From positions 1-12,027 of the forward strand of contig JAUIHD010000003.1 of NCBI GenBank assembly GCA_030432135.1: a stretch of 12,027 nucleotides of DNA, read 5' to 3'. Positions 6,074 through 12,027 of this stretch are shown piece by piece. Both the position numbers and the translations under genes were made by a program. The notes below the pieces were generated by a model. The model saw nothing but the letters and a program-made list of their open reading frames with translations, did not search any database and was not told the origin of the DNA. Position 1 is the first letter of the stretch. Every line of letters starts with the position of its first letter. The stretch is from a bacterium (GTDB taxonomy: Bacteria; Patescibacteriota; Minisyncoccia; Phycocordibacterales; 1-14-0-10-42-12).

Positions 6074-7054
6074 ATGAACGAAGAACTCAAAAAATTTAAA
6101 GAGAACCAGAAGACTACATACCTAGTAGAGAGCTATGAGCGACTTGAGGAAATAATCAAGGCTAATAAAGAGTTGCTTACTGATGAGGGGATGAAGGAGC
6201 TTGCGGAAGAAGAAATAAAGGAAACAAAAGCCCAACAGGAAGTACTTCTTGAACAAATGAGAAATATAGTTAAAGAAGAGGCGGAAGAAAATAAGTTTCC
6301 AAACGAGCTTATTCTCGAAATAAGGGCAGGAGCTGGAGGTGAAGAAGCGTCTCTTTTTGCAGAAGAGCTGGCTAATATGTACTCACGTTTTGCCGAGATA
6401 CAGGGCTGGGGGGTAAAAACAGTTCATGAATCAAAAAGTGATCTTGGTGGCTACAAAGAGGTCGTGTACGAAATACGTGGCAAGGGCTGCTATGAAATGC
6501 TTCGTCATGAGATAGGGGTACACCGAGTTCAGCGTATTCCCGCAACAGAAAAACAAGGCCGTATTCACACTTCAACTGTTTCAGTAGCTATTCTGCCTAT
6601 TCGTAAACAGAAGAGTGGTATTGAAATCAACCCAGCAGATCTACATGTAGAATTTTCACGATCAGGTGGAAAGGGTGGTCAGAACGTCAATAAAGTTGAG
6701 ACTGCGGTCCGTATCGTGCATATACCTACCGGTATTGATGTGCGATCCACAGCTGAAAGAAGCCAACTTAAAAACAGGGAGAAGGCTATGGGTATTTTGA
6801 TTGCCAAACTTGAACAAATGAAGGAAGAGGAGGAAGCTAAGAAATTTGCTGATACGCGCTCATCCCAAATCGGAACCGCAGACAGGTCAGAAAAAATCAG
6901 AACATATAACTTCCCGCAGGATCGTGTAACTGATCATAGGATCAAGAAATCTTGGAGAAATATCGAGAAAATCATACAAGGCTCCATAGACGACATATTG
7001 GGCGACCTTGACGCGTTTAGTAAAGGTGAATTGGAGGAGGGAAAGGAAGAATAA
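6074..7054 (+). CDS. prfA: Peptide chain release factor 1 (RF1)
   Basis: A 326-residue class I release factor that reads UAA and UAG in the ribosomal A site and triggers release of the finished protein. An N-terminal helical domain covers about 1-75. [14 protein letters not shown] at 83-96 is a family hallmark. The stop-codon reading motif is PAT (156-158, in [17 protein letters not shown]), the RF1 form rather than the SPF of RF2. The catalytic GGQ is at 201-203 in [11 protein letters not shown], and the C-terminal region contains [15 protein letters not shown]. It is about 30 residues shorter than E. coli RF1, mostly at the N-terminus. The ATG at 6074 was chosen because the in-frame ATG at 6047 lies inside the right arm of the hairpin. 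No promoter or Shine-Dalgarno is obvious, so it probably depends on readthrough from bL31. RF2 should exist elsewhere, since pheS ends in TGA. Confidence 0.96.
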   Translation: MNEELKKFKENQKTTYLVESYERLEEIIKANKELLTDEGMKELAEEEIKETKAQQEVLLEQMRNIVKEEAEENKFPNELILEIRAGAGGEEASLFAEELANMYSRFAEIQGWGVKTVHESKSDLGGYKEVVYEIRGKGCYEMLRHEIGVHRVQRIPATEKQGRIHTSTVSVAILPIRKQKSGIEINPADLHVEFSRSGGKGGQNVNKVETAVRIVHIPTGIDVRSTAERSQLKNREKAMGILIAKLEQMKEEEEAKKFADTRSSQIGTADRSEKIRTYNFPQDRVTDHRIKKSWRNIEKIIQGSIDDILGDLDAFSKGELEEGKEE

Positions 7055-7063
7055 GGCTTTCTG

Positions 7064-7092
7064 TTGCGATTATAAATAATATCTGGTACAAT
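7064..7092 (+). promoter_or_regulatory. Promoter of rpsB-tsf
   Basis: TTGCGA at 7064-7069, a 17-nt spacer, TACAAT at 7087-7092 preceded by TGG (extended -10). It ends 10 nt before the rpsB ATG at 7103, so the leader would be at most a few nt, with no room for the structured leader that regulates rpsB in many other bacteria. Confidence 0.7.
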
Positions 7093-7102
7093 CTGCACCC
7101 GT

Positions 7103-7852
7103 ATGGACACTAAAGAAAAAGTAGCAAATCCACGAATTTCCGAGATGTTTGAGATCGGTGCTCATTTTGGTTTTACACGATCAAGACGGCATCCATCACA
7201 GAAACCGTTTATTTTTGGAAATAAGAGCAATATCGAAATTTTTGACCTTGAGAAAACCTCAGAGGCTTTTGACTCAGTACTTCTTCATGTAAAAGAGTTG
7301 GGTTCAAAAGGAAAAAAGATCTTATTCGTTGGAGGAAAAAATGAGGCACACGATTCTGTAGTTAAGGCAGCAGAAAAAACAGATATGCCATATGTTGCTG
7401 GGCGATGGATTGGTGGAACTCTTACAAACTTTAAAGAAATTCGAAAGCGAGTAGAGCGAATGCTACGACTACAAACAGAAAAAGAAAAAGGAGAGTTGAC
7501 AAAATACACAAAGAAAGAGCGACTACTTATTGACCGAGAAATTGAAAAACTTGGAGAGCGATTTGGCGGACTTGTTTCTCTTACAGAAAAGCCGGCTGCA
7601 CTCATTGCTATCGATAGTGCATATGAGCATATTGCAGTAGACGAGGCAAAAAAAGCAGGTGTGGAAGTGATTGCGCTTTGTGGGACAGATTGTGATATCC
7701 GAGAAATTGATCACGTATTCCCAGGAAATGATGCATCACAGAAGACTATTGAATATTTCCTCAATAACGTAGCGGAAGCATATCTTGCAGGAAAGGCTGT
7801 ATCAAAAGAAACAACACCAGAGAAACCAAAAACTGTTTCAGAAGAGAAATAA
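7103..7852 (+). CDS. rpsB: 30S ribosomal protein uS2
   Basis: A 249-residue uS2, which joins the small subunit late and sits between head and body near uS1 and the mRNA exit. The opening EMFEIGAHFGFTRSRRHPSQ, the segment PYVAGRWIGGTLTNFKEIRK near 94-113, FGGLVSLTEKPAALIAID near 154-171 and the ending region VIALCGTDCDIREIDHVFPG are all typical. The C-terminal tail from about 233 is charged and low in complexity. It is followed after 40 nt by tsf, the usual bacterial order. The probable mRNA begins at or just before the ATG. Confidence 0.97.
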   Translation: MDTKEKVANPRISEMFEIGAHFGFTRSRRHPSQKPFIFGNKSNIEIFDLEKTSEAFDSVLLHVKELGSKGKKILFVGGKNEAHDSVVKAAEKTDMPYVAGRWIGGTLTNFKEIRKRVERMLRLQTEKEKGELTKYTKKERLLIDREIEKLGERFGGLVSLTEKPAALIAIDSAYEHIAVDEAKKAGVEVIALCGTDCDIREIDHVFPGNDASQKTIEYFLNNVAEAYLAGKAVSKETTPEKPKTVSEEK

Positions 7853-7892
7853 TAATTTCTTTTTTATCAATAAAATAAATTTACATTTTACT

Positions 7893-8477
7893 ATGGCAAC
7901 AATAGGAGTGGATGATATTAAAAAACTTAGAGATGAGACTGGTATCTCTGTGATGCAGTGTAAGAAAGCACTTGAAGAGGCAGGAGGTGATATGGATAAA
8001 GCACGTATTATTCTCGAGAAACAGAGCAAGGTTGCTGCCTCTAAGAAAGCGGATCGATCTCTCGGTGCTGGTGCGGTTGCATCATATATTCATAACACAG
8101 GAACAGTTGGCTCTATGGTGATGCTTCTATGTGAGACAGATTTTGTTGCACGAAATGAAGAGTTTAAGGCGCTTGCGTACGATATTGCGCTTCAAGTTGC
8201 AGCAACAAATCCTGCATACCTAAAGGCAGAAGATATCTCGTCAGAAGATAAATCAAAAGCAAAAGAAGTGTTTATTTCTGAAGTGGCAGATAAGCCGGCA
8301 GACATGCAAGATAAGATTCTTGAGGGTAAACTCAACGCGTATTTTAAAGAGAAGACTCTACTGGAACAGGAATATATTAAGGACCCTTCAGTAACAATCG
8401 GAGAGATGCTTGAAAGAGGGACTCAGAAATTTGGGGAAAAAATAGAGATTGGATCATTTTCTCGACTCGAAGTATAA
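7893..8477 (+). CDS. tsf: Elongation factor Ts
   Basis: A 194-residue EF-Ts, the nucleotide exchange factor that reloads EF-Tu with GTP. Residues 1-45 are the UBA-like domain (GVDDIKKLRDETGISVMQCK), and the EF-Tu contact motif TDFVARN is at 82-88. At 194 residues it is much shorter than the 283 of E. coli and close to the short Thermus type, with one dimerisation subdomain reduced. The ATG at 7893 begins the canonical N-terminus; the frame is open back to 7785, but that part overlaps rpsB and is not EF-Ts-like. The 40-nt gap to rpsB is AT-rich and has no Shine-Dalgarno, so translation starts without one. The TAA stop overlaps the TATAAT of the next gene. Confidence 0.96.
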   Translation: MATIGVDDIKKLRDETGISVMQCKKALEEAGGDMDKARIILEKQSKVAASKKADRSLGAGAVASYIHNTGTVGSMVMLLCETDFVARNEEFKALAYDIALQVAATNPAYLKAEDISSEDKSKAKEVFISEVADKPADMQDKILEGKLNAYFKEKTLLEQEYIKDPSVTIGEMLERGTQKFGEKIEIGSFSRLEV

Positions 8478-8478
8478 T
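8449..8478 (+). promoter_or_regulatory. Possible promoter at the end of tsf
   Basis: TTGGAT at 8449-8454, an 18-nt spacer, TATAAT at 8473-8478, overlapping the tsf stop codon. It ends 16 nt before the ATG at 8495 and could drive the small membrane protein and possibly the tRNA separately from tsf. Confidence 0.45.
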
Positions 8479-8494
8479 ATAAAGATAAACGCGT

Positions 8495-8899
8495 ATGGCC
8501 ATTATATGGACATTTGGGCTTTCACTGCTTGGGATCATACTTATTTTCTTGAATAAGTTTTATGAACTTAGGCACAGGAAAGAAACGTTCGTAACAAAAA
8601 TCCTTTCATACTACGATAGGGTTCTTGAGCGAATCATACTTCGATTTTATTTTTTCTTTAAAAAGATAGAGGATAAGCTGTACGATAAATTCTTTGTGGT
8701 TTTACCACAAAAGGTACGTAATTTTGAAAGAAAAATTTTACGCTTTTTTGACAGACTTTCTCAAAGGTTTGTCTATTTTTTTAGAGGCAAAAAAGAGATA
8801 GTTCCACGGGCCAAAATGTCTAAGTTTATTGCATCTGCGCTTGAATATCGGTATCATAGCGAGCGTGAAAGACGCAAGCTACTAGGCGGAAAGGAATAA
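8495..8899 (+). CDS. Small one-pass membrane protein, hypothetical
   Basis: A 134-residue protein that I do not recognise. Residues about 3-20 are one hydrophobic helix (WTFGLSLLGIILIFL), and the rest is strongly basic and rich in aromatics and Lys/Arg (ILRFYFFFKKIED, FVYFFRGKKE), probably a cytoplasmic tail. The regular spacing of Phe, Tyr and basic residues suggests amphipathic helices lying along the membrane. The gene starts 17 nt after tsf with no Shine-Dalgarno and has a possible own promoter. Coding is supported by an uninterrupted reading frame, a hydrophobic start typical of membrane proteins and a good fit between tsf and the tRNA. No function can be assigned; ribosome or nucleic-acid contact at the membrane is only a guess from the charge. 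Confidence 0.7.
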   Translation: MAIIWTFGLSLLGIILIFLNKFYELRHRKETFVTKILSYYDRVLERIILRFYFFFKKIEDKLYDKFFVVLPQKVRNFERKILRFFDRLSQRFVYFFRGKKEIVPRAKMSKFIASALEYRYHSERERRKLLGGKE

Positions 8900-8939
8900 A
8901 TATGATATCCTGGCTACGCTTACGTTTGTGAGAATTTGA

Positions 8940-9016
8940 GCCATCTTAGCTCAGTTGGTTAGAGCAGTCGTTTTGTAAACGACAGGTCCTCGGTTCGAAT
9001 CCGAGAGATGGCTCCA
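8940..9016 (+). tRNA. tRNA-Thr (anticodon UGU)
   Basis: A full cloverleaf: acceptor GCCATCT/AGATGGC, D-arm GCTC...GAGC, anticodon stem GTCGT/ACGAC with loop TTTGTAA (anticodon TGT, reads ACA), T-arm CTCGG/CCGAG with loop TTCGAAT, and an encoded CCA end. The discriminator base (position 73) is T, whereas E. coli and B. subtilis threonine tRNAs have A there. A TATGAT at 8901-8906 could be its -10, without a clear -35; alternatively it is cut from a transcript that includes the upstream gene. Confidence 0.97.
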
Positions 9017-9020
9017 AGAT

Positions 9021-9057
9021 AAGAAAATAGCGCCTATGCACCAGGCGCTATTTTCTT
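9021..9057. terminator. Bidirectional terminator between tRNA-Thr and the minus-strand operon
   Basis: A 15-bp perfect stem (9021-9035 with 9043-9057), a GC core AGCGCCT/AGGCGCT and loop ATGCACC. A/T runs at both outer ends suit termination from both strands: the plus-strand tRNA transcript and the minus-strand operon whose last gene ends at 9077. Confidence 0.85.
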
Positions 9058-9076
9058 TGGCTATATTAAATTATGC

Positions 9077-9787
9077 TTACTCAACTTGGTCAGTAGAAGT
9101 CGCATTTTTGAGTGCTTCCATCTCCTCTCGTGCTTTCTTTATCTCCTCAAGTTCTGGGATGAGTTCTTCAAGATCAGCGAGAGTTTTGAGACCATAGTAT
9201 GTTGTATTTTTAATTTTGAGGGCAGGGAATTCAGCATCTATCCGATGTACTGAGCGAAGCGCTTCAATGGCTGGTGTATCAAGATAATAATCAAAAGGAT
9301 ACACGCGTATTTCTGGATAAAGTTCTTGGAGACGTGTGAGTACCGCTCCTTGCTTTGAACAGTCTTCACAATCGTCTTCTCTATTTGAATAGAAGTAGAG
9401 GATAGTGATAGTGTTGTCACCACATTTTTCAGCAATTTTCTTAGTAAGTAGTTGATCTTTTATAAGGAGAAGAGAATAGTATTTCTTAAGATTAAGGAAT
9501 TCAGGATCGTCTGGGTTTCGCTCACTTTCCATCATCTGTAGTCTTGAGCCAATAGAGGCTAGTTCTCGAGAAAGGAATGAGTCACCGATTTCTCCGCAGG
9601 AGAGGTCTTCAAGAAGAGAAAATTGGGTCTCGATAGATAAGATGTCCACAGAGATCTTATTCTCGATACTTCGGATTTCTTGAATACGCTTTTCACTAAT
9701 TGCATTACTTAAACCAAAAGAAACAGCGAATATCGCGCTTGTGATCACAAATGCTATGACATATGTCTTCCAGACAACTTTCTTCAT
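9077..9787 (-). CDS. Membrane-anchored thioredoxin-like protein with CEDC motif
   Basis: A 236-residue protein with one N-terminal membrane helix (about residues 8-28), so the rest probably lies outside the membrane. Residues 31-120 are helical and charged, likely a coiled coil. A thioredoxin-like domain follows from about 125: strand TITILYFYS, then the redox motif CEDC at 140-143, helix KQGAVLTRLQELYP, strand IRVYPFDY, and FPALKI at 187-192 with Pro188 as the expected cis-proline. Two more cysteines, C64 and C122, lie outside the active site and could form a second disulfide or act as a relay. The Glu-Asp pair between the cysteines is unusual and would affect redox potential. The tail (210-236) is acidic and helical. 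The gene follows the glycosyltransferase by 33 nt and is probably in its operon. It could help fold secreted proteins; whether it oxidises, isomerises or reduces is open. Confidence 0.8.
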   Translation of the reverse strand: MKKVVWKTYVIAFVITSAIFAVSFGLSNAISEKRIQEIRSIENKISVDILSIETQFSLLEDLSCGEIGDSFLSRELASIGSRLQMMESERNPDDPEFLNLKKYYSLLLIKDQLLTKKIAEKCGDNTITILYFYSNREDDCEDCSKQGAVLTRLQELYPEIRVYPFDYYLDTPAIEALRSVHRIDAEFPALKIKNTTYYGLKTLADLEELIPELEEIKKAREEMEALKNATSTDQVE

Positions 9788-9820
9788 ATAAAATTTGATT
9801 AAAATTAAAACAGAGCCACT

Positions 9821-11068
9821 TTAACGCCAACTAGGCTTTTTAGCAAGAAGTGCCTTAATAGAGGCGCTCAAGAGCCAATAGGTAGAAATAAAGCCGTACA
9901 CGAATGTGTAAAATATGAGCCCACGTGAAATACGGAATTTCTCTTTAGAGAGAGCGAGGCCCGCACATAGCATACAGAATACAAGGGCAATCATTGCAAA
10001 ACTTACAATGACTGGGACACTTGAACTTACATAAAACCAACTAAAATCGAATGTCGGCATACCGATGTCAAAGTGCCATCCGGTAACCATGTATTCACCC
10101 ACTTTATTTATTATCTTGAGCACACTATTTACCACAAGGAGTGCCGCAAAATAGATAGCTGAGTATATTGAAAACGTAGAGATAGGTAGAATGAAAAGGC
10201 CAAGATTGCCATGCTTTGGATTGAAGAAGAATGAGCGGTAATAGTCTTTCATATTGCGGAGGAAGCCGTAAATCCAGCGTACACGCTGTTTATAGAGCTT
10301 CTTTAGTGTATTTGGAGAAACTGTATAAACGACTGCTTCGTGAGCATTTATAATCTTCATATTATGTTCTTGCATGCGAAGACAGATCTCAAGATCCTCC
10401 GTGTTGTGTGCGTGTCGATAGGGGCCAACTATTGAAAACACCTCTCGTCTGAAAAAAGAAAACGGTCCAGGTGTGACAAAGATAGAACCAATGAGCGACA
10501 TTATTTTACGCATAAAAATACTCAAGGTGTATTCGATTTGTTGAGTAAGCTGAAGCGTGTTATGCGCACTTCCTACCTTAATCGCGGGCACAACAGCCAT
10601 AGCTTCTTTATCATCTATAAAGCTATGTACAATATGTAAAAGGGCATCAGGCGCTACATCAGAGTCAGCATCAAGACAGCCTACTATGTCACCTTTAGCA
10701 AATTGGAGTCCATAGTTGAGTGCTGTGTGTTTTCCGCCGTTTTCTTTTGTAAGGAGTGTGATACAAGGGTGACTCTCAAAGGCGTCGAGAACGGTCTGAG
10801 TGTTATCAGTGCTACCGTCATTAATGACAAGTATTTCAAGCTTACTTTTTGGATAATCAAGAGCGAGAAGTGAATTAAGGGTTTTGGCTACAGTTTTTTC
10901 CTCATTAAAAACAGGTACCATAACAGTTACGGCTGGAAGAAGTCTTTTTGTAACACTCTTTTTTTTAGGACTAAATATTTCACCTCTTTTTTCTAAAAAG
11001 ACCAGTAAAACAAAGACCTCAAAAAAGAGGGCAACGAAAAGCAATATGTACACGAACACTTCGTTCAT
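9821..11068 (-). CDS. Processive family 2 glycosyltransferase, membrane-bound
   Basis: A 415-residue membrane enzyme of glycosyltransferase family 2, like IcaA/PgaC, hyaluronan and cellulose synthases, which add sugars from nucleotide-sugar donors to a growing chain at the inner membrane. One helix at about 4-25 leads into the catalytic domain: VMVPVFNEE (49-57), INDGSTD (82-88), the metal-binding DADSD (133-137), the catalytic TED (223-225) and QRVRW (261-265), the QxxRW mark of processive enzymes. About three further helices follow (roughly 289-317, 348-374, 384-405), possibly forming the export channel. The polymer cannot be read from sequence; an N-acetylglucosamine-type chain is a fair guess. 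The promoter predicts a leaderless mRNA. The gene lies before the thioredoxin-like gene, so cell-surface work is likely. Confidence 0.92.
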   Translation of the reverse strand: MNEVFVYILLFVALFFEVFVLLVFLEKRGEIFSPKKKSVTKRLLPAVTVMVPVFNEEKTVAKTLNSLLALDYPKSKLEILVINDGSTDNTQTVLDAFESHPCITLLTKENGGKHTALNYGLQFAKGDIVGCLDADSDVAPDALLHIVHSFIDDKEAMAVVPAIKVGSAHNTLQLTQQIEYTLSIFMRKIMSLIGSIFVTPGPFSFFRREVFSIVGPYRHAHNTEDLEICLRMQEHNMKIINAHEAVVYTVSPNTLKKLYKQRVRWIYGFLRNMKDYYRSFFFNPKHGNLGLFILPISTFSIYSAIYFAALLVVNSVLKIINKVGEYMVTGWHFDIGMPTFDFSWFYVSSSVPVIVSFAMIALVFCMLCAGLALSKEKFRISRGLIFYTFVYGFISTYWLLSASIKALLAKKPSWR

Positions 11069-11076
11069 TACTGGCT

Positions 11077-11105
11077 ATAATACTTGTTTTTAGCCAAATT
11101 TACAA
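11077..11105 (-). promoter_or_regulatory. Promoter of the glycosyltransferase operon
   Basis: On the minus strand: TTGTAA (11100-11105), a 17-nt spacer, TATTAT (11077-11082), then 8 nt to the ATG at 11068. Leaderless start predicted. It overlaps the pheS promoter almost completely. Confidence 0.65.
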
Positions 11106-11111
11106 TATACT
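11084..11111 (+). promoter_or_regulatory. Promoter of pheS-pheT
   Basis: TTGTTT (11084-11089), a 16-nt spacer, TATACT (11106-11111), then 8 nt to the ATG at 11120, so a leaderless mRNA is predicted. A further TATAAT at 11076-11081 could give a longer transcript but lacks a good -35. Confidence 0.6.
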
Positions 11112-11119
11112 TGGATAAT

Positions 11120-11851
11120 ATGGCAGCGGAAGAAACGACGGGGCATTTGCACCCCATTACTCATATTTCTCGTCGAATAGTCGGCATTTTGATGGAACTC
11201 GGGTTCGAGGTGGCTCTTGGTCCAGAGCTTGATGAAGATCATTACAACTTCAAAGCACTTAATTTTCCTGATGACCACCCAGCACGAGATATGCAAGATA
11301 CGTTTTGGCTCAAGGATTTTCCTGGGAAGCTTTTACGGACACAGACGTCAAACGTACAGGTGCGATACATGGAAAAACATAAACCACCAGTTCAAATAGT
11401 GGTGCCCGGAAAAGTATTTCGTAATGAAGCAACGGACGCAACACACGAAATGCAGTTCCACCAAATAGAGGGGCTTGTTGTAGGAAAAGATATTTCTATT
11501 GCTAATCTCAAGTTTACCCTCGAGGCATTTATCAAAAAAATGTTTGGTGAAGATGTGGAAACTCGATTTCGTCCTGGCTATTTTCCATTTGTCGAACCAG
11601 GCATCGAGGTCGATATGAAGCGTCCAAACAAAGGCAATTCAGAAAAAAATAATGAATGGATAGAGATTCTTGGTGCCGGCATGGTGCATCCAAATGTTTT
11701 AAAGAACGTAGGAATTGATCCAAAAGAATGGCAGGGCTTTGCCTTTGGTGTTGGAATAGATCGTATTGCTATGATGAAATATGGTATTGCAGATGTGCGT
11801 GAGCTCTACAGTGGCGACTTACGGCTCGTTAATCAATTCCCTGGCATATGA
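11120..11851 (+). CDS. pheS: Phenylalanine-tRNA ligase alpha subunit, catalytic core only
   Basis: A 243-residue PheS, the catalytic subunit that activates phenylalanine with ATP and loads it onto tRNA-Phe as part of an alpha2-beta2 enzyme. The catalytic domain is complete: HLHPITHISRRIVGILMELG (9-28), GPELDEDHYNFKALNFPDDH (34-53), LLRTQTSNVQVRYM (71-84), class II motif 2 near VFRNEATDATHEMQFHQIEG (99-118), RFRPGYFPFVEPG (149-161), GAGMVHPNVLKNVGIDP (185-201) and motif 3, GFAFGVGIDRIAMMKYGI (206-223). The roughly 85-residue N-terminal coiled-coil arm of E. coli PheS (327 residues), which holds tRNA, is missing. It cannot be restored by a different start: the frame is closed by TAA at 11078. 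The ATG at 11120 was preferred to the in-frame TTG at 11084. The TGA stop overlaps the pheT start. Confidence 0.96.
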   Translation: MAAEETTGHLHPITHISRRIVGILMELGFEVALGPELDEDHYNFKALNFPDDHPARDMQDTFWLKDFPGKLLRTQTSNVQVRYMEKHKPPVQIVVPGKVFRNEATDATHEMQFHQIEGLVVGKDISIANLKFTLEAFIKKMFGEDVETRFRPGYFPFVEPGIEVDMKRPNKGNSEKNNEWIEILGAGMVHPNVLKNVGIDPKEWQGFAFGVGIDRIAMMKYGIADVRELYSGDLRLVNQFPGI

Positions 11852-12027
11852 AAATAGATTACACATGGTTACAGTCATATTTTAAAGAACCGTTTTTCCC
11901 GAGTCCTGAAGAAGTCTCCGCATTGCTCAATGCACATTCTTTTGAAATTGAAAGCGTTGATAGTGTAGGTGATGCAACTGTATTAGATGTCGATGTCCTT
12001 CCGAACAGAAGTCACGATTGCTTATCA
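11848..12027 (+). CDS. pheT: Phenylalanine-tRNA ligase beta subunit (5' part)
   Basis: The first 60 codons of pheT, running off the right edge. It overlaps pheS by ATGA, which couples their translation, and no Shine-Dalgarno is visible. The N-terminus MKIDYTWLQSYF is typical of PheT. In E. coli PheT a tRNA-binding OB-fold of roughly 100 residues (about 40-150) is inserted before the core motif of the form xxPNRxDCLS; here that motif (DVLPNRSHDCLS, 49-60) follows almost directly after SFEIESVDSVGDATVLDV, so the OB-fold appears to be absent. Confidence 0.93.
   Translation, partial: MKIDYTWLQSYFKEPFFPSPEEVSALLNAHSFEIESVDSVGDATVLDVDVLPNRSHDCLS

Noticed and set aside
11848..11851. UGA reassigned to glycine, as in Gracilibacteria/SR1
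   Set aside because: TGA ends pheS exactly where the family ends and overlaps the pheT ATG, and no in-frame TGA is needed inside any gene here.
1..12027. CRISPR array, insertion sequence, prophage or attachment site
   Set aside because: No spaced direct repeats, no transposase or integrase reading frame and no terminal inverted repeats were found; the tRNA-Thr 3' end is not followed by a repeated copy in the window.

Overview
The window looks like a piece of a small, AT-leaning genome of a Patescibacteria/CPR bacterium, most likely Parcubacteria-like. This rests on gene style: very compact housekeeping genes (a 194-residue EF-Ts, a 243-residue PheS without its N-terminal arm), tiny intergenic gaps, few Shine-Dalgarno sequences, and a PfkB kinase and a GlcD-type oxidase of a kind I associate with CPR genomes. 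TAA, TAG and TGA all end genes here, so UGA is not recoded to glycine as in Gracilibacteria/SR1. No insertion sequence, prophage gene or CRISPR array is visible; this is a core-genome region.

Layout. 1-1661 (minus): a winged-helix-NUDIX protein running off the left edge, preceded by a PfkB sugar kinase in the same operon. 1779-3419 (plus): a standalone FAD-linked oxidase. 3471-4097: ribosomal protein bL25, ending at a strong hairpin terminator. 4169-5509: a secreted coiled-coil plus lytic-transglycosylase protein. 5565-5683: an unannotated, GC-rich, apparently structured small RNA with its own promoter and terminator. 5759-8899: a translation block of type B bL31, release factor 1, uS2 and EF-Ts, followed by a small one-pass membrane protein. 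8940-9016: tRNA-Thr(UGU), followed by a bidirectional terminator. 9077-11068 (minus): a membrane-anchored thioredoxin-like protein and a processive family-2 glycosyltransferase, likely one operon. 11120-12027 (plus): pheS and the start of pheT, overlapping by ATGA and both apparently stripped of accessory domains.

How it fits together. Most genes serve protein synthesis (bL25, bL31, RF1, uS2, EF-Ts, tRNA-Thr, PheRS). Three products act at or outside the membrane (transglycosylase, thioredoxin-like protein, glycosyltransferase) and could serve envelope building.

The two most notable signals are regulatory. First, at least six genes have a clear -10 box ending only 8-10 nt before the ATG, which predicts leaderless or nearly leaderless mRNAs; the glycosyltransferase and pheS promoters even occupy the same roughly 35 bp on opposite strands. 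Second, the RNA at 5565-5683 has a promoter, a nested series of complementary segments and a textbook terminator, yet matches none of the standard bacterial RNAs I could check by eye.
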